NCBI GenBank assembly: GCA_030533445.1
Contig: CM060064.1
Coordinates: 24,988,626-25,052,625, forward strand
Reading direction: 5' to 3'
DNA length: 64,000 bases
Origin: Cyprinodon diabolis
Taxonomy: Eukaryota > Chordata > Actinopteri > Cyprinodontiformes > Cyprinodontidae
Each line of letters begins with the position of its first letter. The stretch's first letter is position 1. A program made the position numbers and the translations under genes. Of the stretch, positions 24,931-35,977 are shown in pieces. Under the pieces are notes generated by a model, which saw nothing but the letters and a program-made list of their open reading frames with translations, was not told the origin of the DNA and searched no databases.

Positions 24931-25674
24931 GTCTGAAATAAACATGATCGCTCCCATTTATGAATTACATAACATTCTAGAAAAGACTTGTAATTGCCAA
25001 CACAGCAAAGTAAATACATAAATAAATAAATAAAGCAATACACTGCAAAAAAAAAATCTAGAAATAAATAAAAATTAAGTGTATTTCTCCATAATTTGAG
25101 TTGGTAGATAAGAGGATTTGCTGATGGAATGAGTATTTTTACTCTTAAAGTAAGATAATTAAATTTAATGCACCTGAAATAAGACAACACAATTGTTTTT
25201 TTCTTATTATTAATGTTAATTGTATTGTTCCATTGGCAAAGTGTCTGACTTACCCCCTCAATTCAAGAAAATTGCAGTTATTTCAAGAAATAAGTGTTTT
25301 TTTTTATTTTTATAAAATAATGTTTGAAAAGCAAGAGTTATTTCCATTCCACTGCACATGTATGCTTTAATTTATGCTGACCTATTAAATCAAATCCTGA
25401 TAAAATATGTATATCTGTATGGATGTTTGGGGTTGTAAAATACGAAAGGAGATATAAATACATATGTAAGGGACTGCATAAAAGATTTGCTAAATATTAG
25501 ACTTTTTTCCATTATTAAATCCCTATTAAATAATTCCCAAAAAATTGAAAGCTTAAACAAATTTTTGCAATTACTTTCTAAAAAGAATAGGACAAGCTTG
25601 TAGCATTTCAATCCCCTATATGGCAACATATGTCTAATTTCTCTGTGACAAATGGAAAGCCATTAGACTGTTCT

Positions 25675-25760
25675 AATTTCAATTCAATTTAGTTTATTTA
25701 TATAGCGCCAATTCACAACACGTCATCTCAAGGCACTTTACAATAAGACAGAAGGACTTT
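25675..25760 (-). mobile_element. L2-like LINE 3' tail, 5'-truncated
   Basis: The sequence ending TTTATTTATATAGCGCC...CATCTCAAGGCACTTTAC is the reverse complement of a LINE 3' UTR end. The same block occurs at the 3' end of the LINE at 28878-29860. Confidence 0.6.
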
Positions 25761-26683
25761 GCCTGTGCTCCTGTTCATTTTGCAGTTAGAAAAAAGATGT
25801 GAATATGGGATGAGTGCAAGCTGGATGAATGGTGTAGGGGTGCAAAGAAAGAGTAAGTGAAGCCATTAAAATGTGGAGGCACATTTATACTATTTCCCAT
25901 CCCATAACAATAGATCTCTGGCTGTTTTTAAGTACACTACACTTTCACTTTGAGGCAGTTTAAGTTGTCAAGAAAATTGTGTATTCTGCAGTAGCAATGG
26001 AGAAATCCAAAGCATATTCTTTATATAGCATTATTTTTGTTTCGTGAGGCATATCCATAAACAGACTTTGGTAAGTGTTTGCTCCAAAATGAAAGTTATA
26101 GGGATTATAAAAATGCACTTACCTCAATTAAGAGATATTTATGCTTTCTCCACCTCCACAAGTCTTAGTAGAGGTCTCTTTCTTTTTAAACAGTTCTTTA
26201 TTTTTCCTAATGTAGAAGACAACAGAGTACAGGTTAAAACCAAAAAAGACCAATGTAAACTGCTCCTTGGTTAATGATGTAAAGATAACTTCTAACTTCT
26301 GAACTGTTTTAATTTCAGAAGTGGTTTTCAGTACTTGAAACTACAAAGGTTAGGGGATGTAGGGAGATTTCTCTATGCATGGCAGGGCTCCTGGGTGAAA
26401 ATCATATTTCCTTCTGTCTTGCATGAGAAGGAAGAGGAATCTTCAGCCTGGGGAATAATCGCCTTTCCCCTTCAGTTAGAATTATTTTCCAGATGTTCAA
26501 ATAATTCATAAGGGGGGTCCATCAGAGATTAAAAAAAAACAAAAAAAAAACATGCACCAGTCATCTCTGATTTCTCTGCTCTACTTCCTACACAATTTCA
26601 ATCTTTAGTCCATCTCTTTTTGTTGGAGAGAAAAGACCCCTCTCATCTCCTAAAAATACTGAAAAGTGGTGATATCACAAACC
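25761..26683. other. Intergenic, no gene seen
   Basis: AT-rich DNA, no recognised features; a 76-codon open frame at 26044-26274 has no recognisable domain. Confidence 0.4.
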
Positions 26684-26687
26684 TTAA

Positions 26688-27085
26688 AGGAATAGTACAC
26701 CCAAAACATGATTAGCCTTCATTTTCTACTCACCCCCATGCTGAACAACACTCTGGAGTACATTTTTGATATCTCAAATGCATCTGGAGATCTGGGAGGC
26801 TTCTTACTGTCTGCTGACATTCAAATAATGGAGGTCTATGGTGCCCGAGGCAGGAAGGTCCATAAAAGTCCACAAAAAACGTGTCAATATTCCTCCATAC
26901 TGCTCGTCCAATGTATTCCAAGTGTCCTGAGTGGGTAGGGTCCATAATTTAATCGAAAATAAGTCATTTAGAATGTTTTTAGAGCATAAACAGTGGTGTA
27001 TATGATTTCCTAAAAGCGCGCCCCTGCGAGTTCACGAGCCTACAGAAACCGCGGCAGACCAAGCCAGATGAAAGTGCGCATTCCT
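26688..27085. mobile_element. TTAA-flanked MITE, Kolobok-like, 398 bp
   Basis: Begins AGGAATAGTACACC and ends GTGCGCATTCCT, with short inverted termini AGGAAT/ATTCCT, and is flanked by TTAA on both sides (26684-26687, 27086-27089). TTAA duplication with AGG-starting ends fits Kolobok better than piggyBac, whose ends start CCC. Non-coding. Confidence 0.7.
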
Positions 27086-27359
27086 TTAAAGGTAGTCGTG
27101 GATGATTTTCGTGAATTTCTGAAAAGACCTGCTTTCTCCACTTTTAAAGAAATATGCACATGCACAACCCTGTACCCGCTCCCGAGAGGGAATGCCTATT
27201 AAACATGTGCGAGAGCATGCATAAGCCCAATTCTCCTCGTACACGCTCTGTTTAAAAGTTGCTGTTTTCATCACTCATACAAGCTTACTTTCCAAAAGAA
27301 GATTTTGGCAAGTAGGACAGCCTTACGTAAACGTATCACTGGAATGATTGACAATTAGG

Positions 27360-28870
27360 AGTACCACTTATTTTGATGATCCACCCAGCAAAAGAACATC
27401 CTCCACTATACATTTAACACATTCATCAAGCTGGAATAAGTCCTGATGTTTCAGAAGCACATTTGTGAGGTCACAACCTGATATTCGATAAGAAGGCCTG
27501 GCTCTCGCTCTAATTAATCCCAAAGATCATTTATTGAGTTAAGGTTAGGACTCTGTGCAGGCCAGTCCAGTCAGACTCTGCCATCCATGTCTTTATGGAC
27601 CTTGCTTTGTGCTCTGATGCACGGTCATGTTGGAGTAGGGAGATGCCAGCTCCAAACTGGTCCTACAAAGTTGGTAGCATGGAATTGTAAATAATGTCTT
27701 GCTATGCTGATGCATTCAGAGTTCTTTTACTCAAATAGGCGAAGTAAAGCTACCAAAAATTAAACCCACACCATAACTAACCCTCCACCAAACTTTACAG
27801 TTGACACAAATGATCCAGTACCATACCCTTCTCCTTGCAAACCAACCAACCCAGACTAGTCCATCAGATCATCCGGAGGGAGAAGTTTGTTTCGTCATTC
27901 TAGAGAATGCATCTCCACTGCTCTGGAGTCCAGTGGTGGTGTGCTTCACACTACTGCGTTCAACTCTTTGCATTGCACTTGTCGATGTATGGCTTGATGC
28001 AGCTGCTCAACCATTAATTCCATGAAGTTCTCTGTTCTTGAGCTAATCTGAAGGTCCTATGAACTCTGGAGGTGTGTAGTGGTAACCTGACTCCGCCAGA
28101 TGGATTTGCTCCGCATATCCATCTGGAAATCTTCCGTTGAAGTAATTTTGGGAAGGGGCGAAAATACTGGTTAGCTGATTGGGACTATGTTGGTGATAGA
28201 CTGGCGAAATAAACCAATCAGATCAACGAAGCATATGACGTTCTAACAGAGCGACGACGAAAACACAACCACAAGCCAATTGATAGATCAAACTCTTGCT
28301 GAAACCAGTCGGGAGAAGAGCAAAAGCATCTTTTCCTCTGAGAAAAGCCTCCAGAGCAGTGTTTTGCTCTTCTTTCAGTGAAGAAATACTCTGTAATTCT
28401 GATAAAACTTGCTTGATAGCCACGGTAACGCTAGTTTCATCAGCCAAAGCCGCCATGTTCTTTAGACTGAACTGTCGCGCTTCTCGTTGCGTCACACCTC
28501 AACCCGCCTCAAAGCCAACGCTGATTGGACGTTCGTTTGGTGAACTGCTCCAAATTTTCTTTAACAGAAAGTAGCCAGACTGATCTGCGAGTGAAACCTT
28601 GAAAGCTCGCGAGATCAGGATGGTCTCATGAGGCTAGTGTAGTGGTTGACTGCAGAGGAATGGTGACCTCTTTGCTCCCTCAGTTTACGTGGCCTACTAC
28701 TTCAGGGCTGAGTTGTTGCCATTCCCAAAACATTTCTATTTATTTATGATACAACTGAAAGTTGACTGTGAAATATTTAGGGACAAGGAAATTTCCTGTT
28801 TGGATTTGCTGCACAGGTGGGATCTACCACTGCTCCAAGCTGGAATTCACTGAGTTCCTAAAAGTGACCC
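27360..28870 (-). mobile_element. Tc1-like relic, antisense, split by another element
   Basis: The minus strand contains GACTGGCCTGCACAGAGTCC, GACCGTGCATCAGAGCAC and GAGCCAGGCCTTCTTATC, words of a widespread fish Tc1-like transposase gene 3' half; the part beyond 28646 looks like its 5' half. Frames are broken. It is interrupted at 28083-28636 by an unrelated element. Exact ends are not visible. Confidence 0.5.
28083..28636 (-). mobile_element. Non-autonomous DNA element with RecQ-like helicase fragment
   Basis: This 554-bp insertion in a Tc1 relic is flanked by a perfect 9-bp repeat GTGTAGTGG (28074-28082 and 28637-28645). The ends TAACCTGA and TCATGAGGCTA are at best weak inverted repeats. 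A minus-strand frame (28495-28223, 90 aa) has a RecQ-type N-terminus: LKEEQNTALEAF (Q-motif region) and ALLPTGFSKSLIYQLA, a Walker A motif in which the expected TGFGKS is TGFSKS. Just after YQLA the similarity ends, as expected of an internal deletion, and the frame runs into terminal sequence. I do not know the transposon family. It is not a host helicase gene: no further exons follow. Confidence 0.6.
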
Positions 28871-28877
28871 ATTCCTT

Positions 28878-29860
28878 AATTCAATTCAGTGCAACTGAGT
28901 TTATTTATATAGCGCCAATTTACAAGACATGTCATCTCAAGGCACTTTACATATATTTACAGATATTTCAATAACATTATACAGCCAGATTGGATCAGTT
29001 TTCTATCTATGAAAAACCAACTGATTATATCAACTCATTGAGTTGACAGCAATCCCTGACACTAAGCTTGACTCTAGCAACAGTGTTTTCCTTTTAACAG
29101 GAAGAAACCTCCAGCAGAACCAGACTCAGTGTGAGAGGCCATCTACCGAGGCCGACTGGGGTTCAAGGAGACAGATGCAGACATGCAGTAAGAAGCAGAG
29201 ATACAAAAGGCAACTGTAAACCAGCTCACATGCTGTCTAATAATTCGACCAATTGGGAGCATATAGACTGCAGGCATCCCCAAAGTCGATCCTCGAGGTC
29301 CGCTGTCCTGCAGGTTTTAGAGATTTCTCTGCTTCAGCACAGCTGATTCTGGTGATTGCAGTTCAGCAAAAGCCTGTTAATCAACTATCAATGTAAATCA
29401 GCTGTGCTGAAGCAGGGAAACCTCTAAAACCTGCAGGACAGCAGCCCTCAAGGACCGACATTGGGGATGCCTGATATAGAGTAAAGAGAATTGGTCCTAG
29501 CACTGATCCCTGTGGTACTCTATAGGTATCCATGGAGCAGGAAAAAGATTTATCTTTAATGAAATCTGTCAGATACATAAGATTTAAAACTGTCTAGTGC
29601 AGTTGCCTTAATTCTCACAAAATATTTAAGTCTTTCTAAAACAATATTATAATCAACTGTATCAAATGCAGCACTGAAATTTAACAAGAAAAGAGCAGAT
29701 ACAAGTTCATTATCTGAGGCTATGAGAATATTACTAGTGACTTTGACCAGAGGTGTTTCAGTGCTATGATGAGCTCTAAAGCCAGACTGAAACTTTTCAA
29801 AAAATTCATTATGGTATAAGTGGTCGCACACTTTAACATAAGACTTTAAGTACATTCAAT
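28878..29860 (-). mobile_element. L2-like LINE, internally deleted, with MITE insert
   Basis: On the minus strand from 29860 to 29480 the reverse transcriptase is read: FEKFQSGFRAHHSTETPLVK, then LLNFSAAFDTVDYNIVLERL (first catalytic Asp block), FKSYVSDR and RVPQGSVLGPILFTLY. The reading resumes beyond the MITE as YMLPIGRIIRQH, then jumps to the 3' UTR, so the YADD block is deleted. The 3' end (28878-28960) is the conserved AAGTGCCTTGAGATGAC and GGCGCTATATAAATAAACT tail. There are shifts in the coding part; a dead copy. Confidence 0.75.
29268..29473. mobile_element. Foldback MITE within the LINE, about 205 bp
   Basis: Near-palindromic element: CAGGCATCCCCAA at the left and TTGGGGATGCCTG at the right, with similarity continuing through GTCCTGCAGGTTTTAGAG/CTCTAAAACCTGCAGGAC. 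It is flanked by ATATAGA (29261-29267 and 29474-29480). CAG ends and a 7-8 bp duplication suggest hAT. Removing it restores the LINE reading frame across the insertion point. Confidence 0.8.
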
Positions 29861-30486
29861 TTTTGTGGTGCTGATTTAGATATTGCCTCAAATTTGTGGT
29901 GTTTTTTGCGTTGCTTGGTGCTGGAGCCCAGATGAATTTTAAATTGTAGATGCTGCATCCAGCACGTGTTACATCCTTCATGAATTGGCTCCACACCTGT
30001 TTCCCTCTGCCTGTGACATTAATACATAAACATTTAGTGTATTTTCAAAAATAGATTTTAATTCTAATAATAAGTATTTGAGTATTCTAATAATGAGTAT
30101 TTAAAAATGAAAACAAGCGGCTGCATACAGCTCAAAGTGATAAAACACTGGCTAATGGGAGGTGTTTTGTGTCTGATTAATTTTTAAGACTCATCCACAA
30201 AAAGAATTCAGAAATATAACTACTTAATATTTACAAGCAACTGAAAAGTTCCCTCCTCCACTGAAATCAAGGAATTAAACTAGATTTAAGTAGCAATTCT
30301 GCAGCTTTTAAAACATCTAAATTGGATTAAAACCAAATGGATGTGTGAGCCTTTTGATATTTGTTTAATTAAAACATTGTCTTACTAATTTATGAACCCC
30401 TGCACAGCTTGCATGTCATCTTATTTTCCTTCTTTTTTTTTTTTTTAACAGTGTCCTGTCTGGCAATGTGGCAATAAGAATAATTG

Positions 30487-30690
30487 TCTTGATGCCAAAA
30501 AGAGCCCAACAGATTTTACTTTCACAAGTGTAGCAGTATGGCAATTGCCATATTGCTCCACTTGTTTCATGCATATAAATTGCTTTATTATAATTATGCA
30601 GGGAGTTTTACAGTTTATATATAGACACTATATTATATAGACACTGCAATGTAAATAGAGCAGAAAAACAGAAGAAGAAAGGGAAAAAAA
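30487..30690. repeat. Dispersed repeat shared with the 40.2-40.9 kb element
   Basis: Starts AAGAGCCCAACAGATTTTAC and shares about 200 bp, with gaps, with 40511-40700, including GCTTTATTATRATTATGCAG and GACACTGCAATGTAA. The second copy lies within a hAT-type element, so this is probably a piece of a relative; its own ends were not found. Confidence 0.65.
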
Positions 30691-31014
30691 GAAAAAAAAA
30701 AGATCTTATTTTCCTTCTAAATTATGTTCATTTCAGCTAAAACTTACACAGAGCTACAATGCTGATATGTTCTCCAAAACTAGAGCATATAAAACTCATT
30801 TGCCCTCCTTAACGCACCAACAGCATGTCTCCATGAGAATGTTTGTTGTCATGGGGAACTAAAGTGTAGTTTAACCAAAATCACAGCTCACTGTGAAGTT
30901 AAATGCTTCCCTTTAATAAATGGGTTATTAACAGGCCTCTGCTGCCCTTGGTGGTGCTGGGGTGGAATTTAGTAATTTGCTGGAGAAGTAATGCATGTAA
31001 TACAGAAAAATTGA

Positions 31015-31016
<2 letters not shown>

Positions 31017-31067
<51 letters not shown>

Positions 31068-31078
31068 TGAATCTATAT

Positions 31079-31170
<92 letters not shown>
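31017..31170. repeat. Microsatellites (AT)n and (GATA)n
   Basis: TA dinucleotides at about 31017-31065 are followed, after a short spacer, by about 90 bp of GATA tetranucleotides (31080-31170). Confidence 0.97.
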
Positions 31171-31174
<4 letters not shown>

Positions 31175-33424
31175 CTACTACAGTCTAGCTGTATATATTT
31201 TTTTTGCATTTTATTATATAGTGTGAGCTACAACAAACAAGAAAAGTGCCAATGTGACACAGTTGGAGACTAGAAAACTATAATATATATATAAATATAC
31301 ATATGTAAGTAGTAGTTGAGTGGCATAGATTGATAATGATTATATTGTCAAGAAAAATAAGGGAAGTAGGACGTATTAGCAAATTCCCTGTAATAGTTTA
31401 TTAAATAGTGATTTCACACATTTCTATTACAAGCAGTCATCTATATGTTAACCAAAACACAAACAAAAAATAAACCCACATTTAGCAGATTGTTATGCAA
31501 ATAGCGGCCGTGATTCGGTATCAGCATTCTCCCTTCCTGAGTTTAAACCAATAGTTGATAGTAATTTGATCTAATATAGAAAAAATAATAAATAAAATAA
31601 AATACTGTTCAACTGTCCTTGTATGACAGACTGATAAATGGAGAAAAAGAGCAGGGATAACTGATTATGATGCAAGTATAAGCTGCAACCTTACTTTAAC
31701 TGGAGAGAGTAATGACTGAATCTGATTTGGAAGCTGCTGGAAGATGAGGACTGGTCCAAGGTCACTGAGGTCATTTCAGTCAGTCAGGCTTTAACTCATT
31801 GTTTTTAATTGAAAATGTGGTATTTGTAACCGCAGATACAGAAAATACCCACATTAGAAACCAAACTTGTCATGGCCTCATGTTACTTAATTAAAAAAGA
31901 TTATTCGTACTGAAAATATTTTTTATAACCCCTTCATCAGATCTAATGTTACCATCTCTAAGAACTATGATTAAAAGCCAACAAAAACTTTGATTCCTGG
32001 CTCCTTGTTGTGCTGTGCTCTTTCTTTCCCTTTTACACAATCTGGTACATGTCTGATTCATTTGGTTCATGTGCTCAAACCAACCCAACAGAGTTCCTTC
32101 AGCGGCTGTGTTCCTCCTCCACAAATCACTCCCACCTAATCCTTTAGTTGCCTAAACTATGTTCTGGAGATGTGCGTAAGCAGTGGCTTGCTATTTTCAG
32201 CTGAATGAAAGAGTCTTGGCACTCAGGATGAAATCTGTTTTGTTCTGCTGAATTTGGCTCTCACCACTAGCAGAGTATATGAAGCAGAGTTTAAGAAGCC
32301 AGCCTAATGGTATCCTAGGCTAAAACCACAGCAATTTCACAGGGAATCATCACTTTTAAAGCATATAATGTGAAAATGTTGATGTTAGTGTTAAGACTAC
32401 TTACTGTTAGGATGTCTGCAGAAAACAATCAAAGGAAAAATAATCCTTCTGCTTGAGGTTGATTAGAATATTACAGATCTACTCCTCCACATCGAGCTTT
32501 GTTTGCTCAACTACTGTATGAATCATTTTTGCACTAATAGATGTTTGGTAAGATACAGTCCCTGAGGTAAGAAATACATCTAAACCTTGCAGTTTTATTT
32601 AAAAGACGAGCATCATTAGGAATTTAAAAAGGGAGATAACATCATGTTTTAAAGGATTTAGTAGACATTGTCACTTCCTTGCAGCACACTTTGACAGTAA
32701 AACTGTTTTTTTATTATAAAAGACAAGCTTCAGACTCTTCCTTACATATGTCAAATCTTTTTTCAATATTAAAGTTCCAATGTTAATAGAGTAAAAGTTA
32801 AGTATATAAACAAACATCAAACTATAAAAATGTTAATTGAAGATTTAGTTTTCACAAATCTATTCCGAGCCTCCTTTTACAAAGGAAGGTGATTTCTGGA
32901 TCACCTGTCTGTTAGATTTGCTGTCCCTTTACTCTTTTCATTAACTGCTGAATTCACTGGCTTTCAATAGGTTCTTTCAGAGTGTCATGCTACACCACCA
33001 TTGAGCTGCAGCCACGTTGTTGCCCATCCTTCCTAAAGGGGACTGGAGACTGTGGAGCTGCCTCTTGTTTCCATGGCAGTAAGCGTTTTCACATTCTCCC
33101 CACATAGTGTGGAGTATGCAGCAGCGGGCCTGCAAGCAGACAGAAACGAGCCGGGCCTATTTACCCCATCAGATCCTCAACAGAAAAGCCCCCCAAGCCC
33201 ACAAGACACATAAAACTTTCTTCATGTTTCCTTTTTTGTGACATTTGTGTTACCCTGTTGCACTTTTGTCTTGAGATTACTTTCTAAAATTAAATCTGAA
33301 AACTACGTAGACATAAAATAGAAGACACCACATACAAACTAAAATATTAAATGAATTTTATATATTATAAGCAGCAATAAGCCACTATATACTATATATA
33401 TATATAAAAAAAAACTAACTGTTT

Positions 33425-33623
33425 TCTCACCCCTCGTGGGGTGGTATGTGTCATCCTCAAGCTCGGGTCCTCTACCAGAGGCCTGGGAGTTTGAGGGTTC
33501 TGCGTAGTATCTTAGCTGTTCCTAGGACTGCGCTCTTCTGGACAGAGACCTCTGATGTTTTACCTGGAATCTGCTGTAGCCACTCTCCCAGTTTGGGGGT
33601 CACAGCCCCCAGTGCTCCAATTA

Positions 33624-33625
<2 letters not shown>
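33425..33625 (-). mobile_element. LINE coding fragment, C-terminal
   Basis: The minus strand reads [23 protein letters not shown] sequence, then [18 protein letters not shown] and a leucine-proline-glycine ending. I recall this as the C-terminal end of a repeated fish retrotransposon protein. It adjoins a (TA)n run on its upstream side (33626-33710). Confidence 0.6.
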
Positions 33626-33718
<93 letters not shown>

Positions 33719-33745
33719 CATATACATATATATATTCTACTATAT
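33626..33745. repeat. (TA)n microsatellite
   Basis: About 85 bp of TA dinucleotides, then imperfect TATACATA to about 33735. Confidence 0.96.
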
Positions 33746-33949
33746 ATGGGATATAGACAGTATGAATGATTGTGATCACAAGCAGAAATGTGTCAAATAT
33801 GTCACAAAATATTGCAATACAGCCAATATCAACAAGTGTGCTCAAAATACACTTCAACTTGCTACCATAAGCACTACTGTTGTGTTAGATATACTAACTA
33901 AACATTACTTTAGCCTTTCTTTCAGTACCACTGCAAGAACATAAAAACA

Positions 33950-35975
33950 ATTACGCCCAAAAGTATTATAGTTTGATATATTAATATATTTGATATATTC
34001 AACCAAGATATTTATTTATTATATTAAATACATATAAAGTAATTCAATATGAGTTGCAGTTCTTATTATTTATTAATTTGTAAATTTAAGATATGTATGA
34101 GGGATATAGTAACATAGGATGCAGCAGTCCTGCAAATAGAGGTTCACTAGTTTGACCCCCAGCTCTGTCCATTTCAGTATTTGTCTCTTTAGTTGCAAAA
34201 CCTTTACCTGCGTTTCCTACTGATGGTGTGCACAGCAGTTCAAAGTTACTTTCATGCCCATTATATGTTCTTACTGTTGACCCAATGAAAGGTGAAGGAC
34301 CAGAAGGTGGAAGGTACTATTTGATGTATTTTATGCTGCAGTCTGTGTTTTTTTTTTCTTTTGTGATGTCTGAAGACTATTGTGTAATATACCCGACAGT
34401 TAATGTAGATGTGTTTGATCTTGAAAAGCATGCTGCAATGAGAAGTCCCCTGTTGCAAGGAGCTCTGCACCTGAAATATTACTGTTTAACTTATATCCAA
34501 TTCAATGGCATGAAGTAATGTATTCGTTCCTTCGGAGTATGTACGGTTAAAATCTTTAGAAATGGGAGCTCTCATTAGACTTAAACAACTTTTATTGTCA
34601 TTTTGTATGCACATAGTGTATACACAGAATGTATACGAATAGTGTATACAAAACAAAATATTATTTTTTACAGCTTTCAGAACATGTTCATTCTATAAAG
34701 TGCAACAGTGATCAAACATAAACAGGATGGGAGAAAATTAAATAAAATATAACAAATTCACATGTTTCCAAATTAGGGACTGCCTTCATTTATTTACAGT
34801 AAAATACCTGAAAGGTTCTGTTAAATTTCCTTCAAAATGTAAACAGGATTTTGCATATTTCATGTGAGGGAAGCATAGTTTGCATGTTAGAGTAATTTTT
34901 TATCTTTTATACCAAAGCTCAACAGCTAGATTATTCTTAAAATTACACTTCAACAATTTTCTTTACCCAGATGTTAAATAAAAACTCAAAAAAATATAGA
35001 TGTTTTATACCTGCAAAATATATCTGTTGAAATGTTTCCCAAACAGGCATGACACAAGCTCTAGTCTCATGTGCATTAAGATCACTTTTACATGTCTGGA
35101 CATGTCTGCAGTGTTGGAAGCCCCAGTTTATTTTCTTTAACTGATGGTGAAGACGCAGTGCAAAGACCCAGAAGAGGTGTGTGGATAATCATCGATCTGA
35201 CACATGCTGATTTCAAGGTAATTCTTCAGATCTTTCATCAAATTAAAAACCTCTATGTTGTTTTAATACAATTTTAACTTTACCTGATATGTTCAGCACT
35301 TTGTGGCAACTGTGGTTGTTTTAAAGAGCTTGATAAATAAAGTTGATTTGAGATGAAATAATTGGATTTAATATAACTTTTCAACCTCTAGGAAGTTGTA
35401 ATCATGTTTGCATTGACTTGGTAGTCTTACAGTGACATACCTTGCATCTGTTTCTAGGAATTGTTTTACTTTACTTTCCCTAAAAAATAAAAATGTAAAA
35501 GAGCAGAGAAATCAAGCGTACATTCACTTAAAAAAGAAACATAATTAGATATTAATTACTTAAAACAGGCCAATTCTGCTTCCACCATACTCCTTCTGCT
35601 GTTTAAAGCTGTTTTCAGTTGTTGTCCAGTATTTCAAATTACATAAATACTTTAATGATTTCGCACCCTTTCCCATTTTGTCTGCACCATATTGTGGAAT
35701 GTAGCACTTGCTGCTGTCTGTAGTTGTATGTTCTCAAAAAACACATGAACCTGGACTAGCATGAGCCCTCAGTCTGGTTGGACTACAGTCAAAAATATAT
35801 GTTCTCTAAAACTGTTAGCATGGTTGTTTTTTATAGGTGCTGTGGCCTTTGATCTGTTCTCTCTTGAGCCTCACTGCTGATCCCCATCACAAAATTGACT
35901 CTTTGAAGCCTCAATCTCAAACTTTCTTGCCACTTTTCAGAACCAAAAAACTTCCTTATTTTTCCCACTCTCACT
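33950..35975. other. Intergenic, no gene seen
   Basis: AT-rich. It includes the second copy (34267-34305) of the block at 11306-11344. A TTTATTGTCATTTTGTATGC block (about 34590-34613) is a word set I associate with fish repeats. No exon is supported. Confidence 0.4.
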
Positions 35976-35977
35976 TA

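Larger units (their letters stand above)
29861..33424. other. Intergenic, AT-rich with repeats
   Basis: No supported exon. It contains a block at about 30487-30690 that is similar to 40511-40700, then the microsatellites at 31019-31170. The rest is unclassified. Confidence 0.45.

Noticed and set aside
28223..28495. A host RecQ helicase gene
   Set aside because: Only the N-terminal motif is present, the Walker A glycine is changed, no splice donor or further exons follow, and the piece is bounded by direct repeats inside a Tc1 relic.
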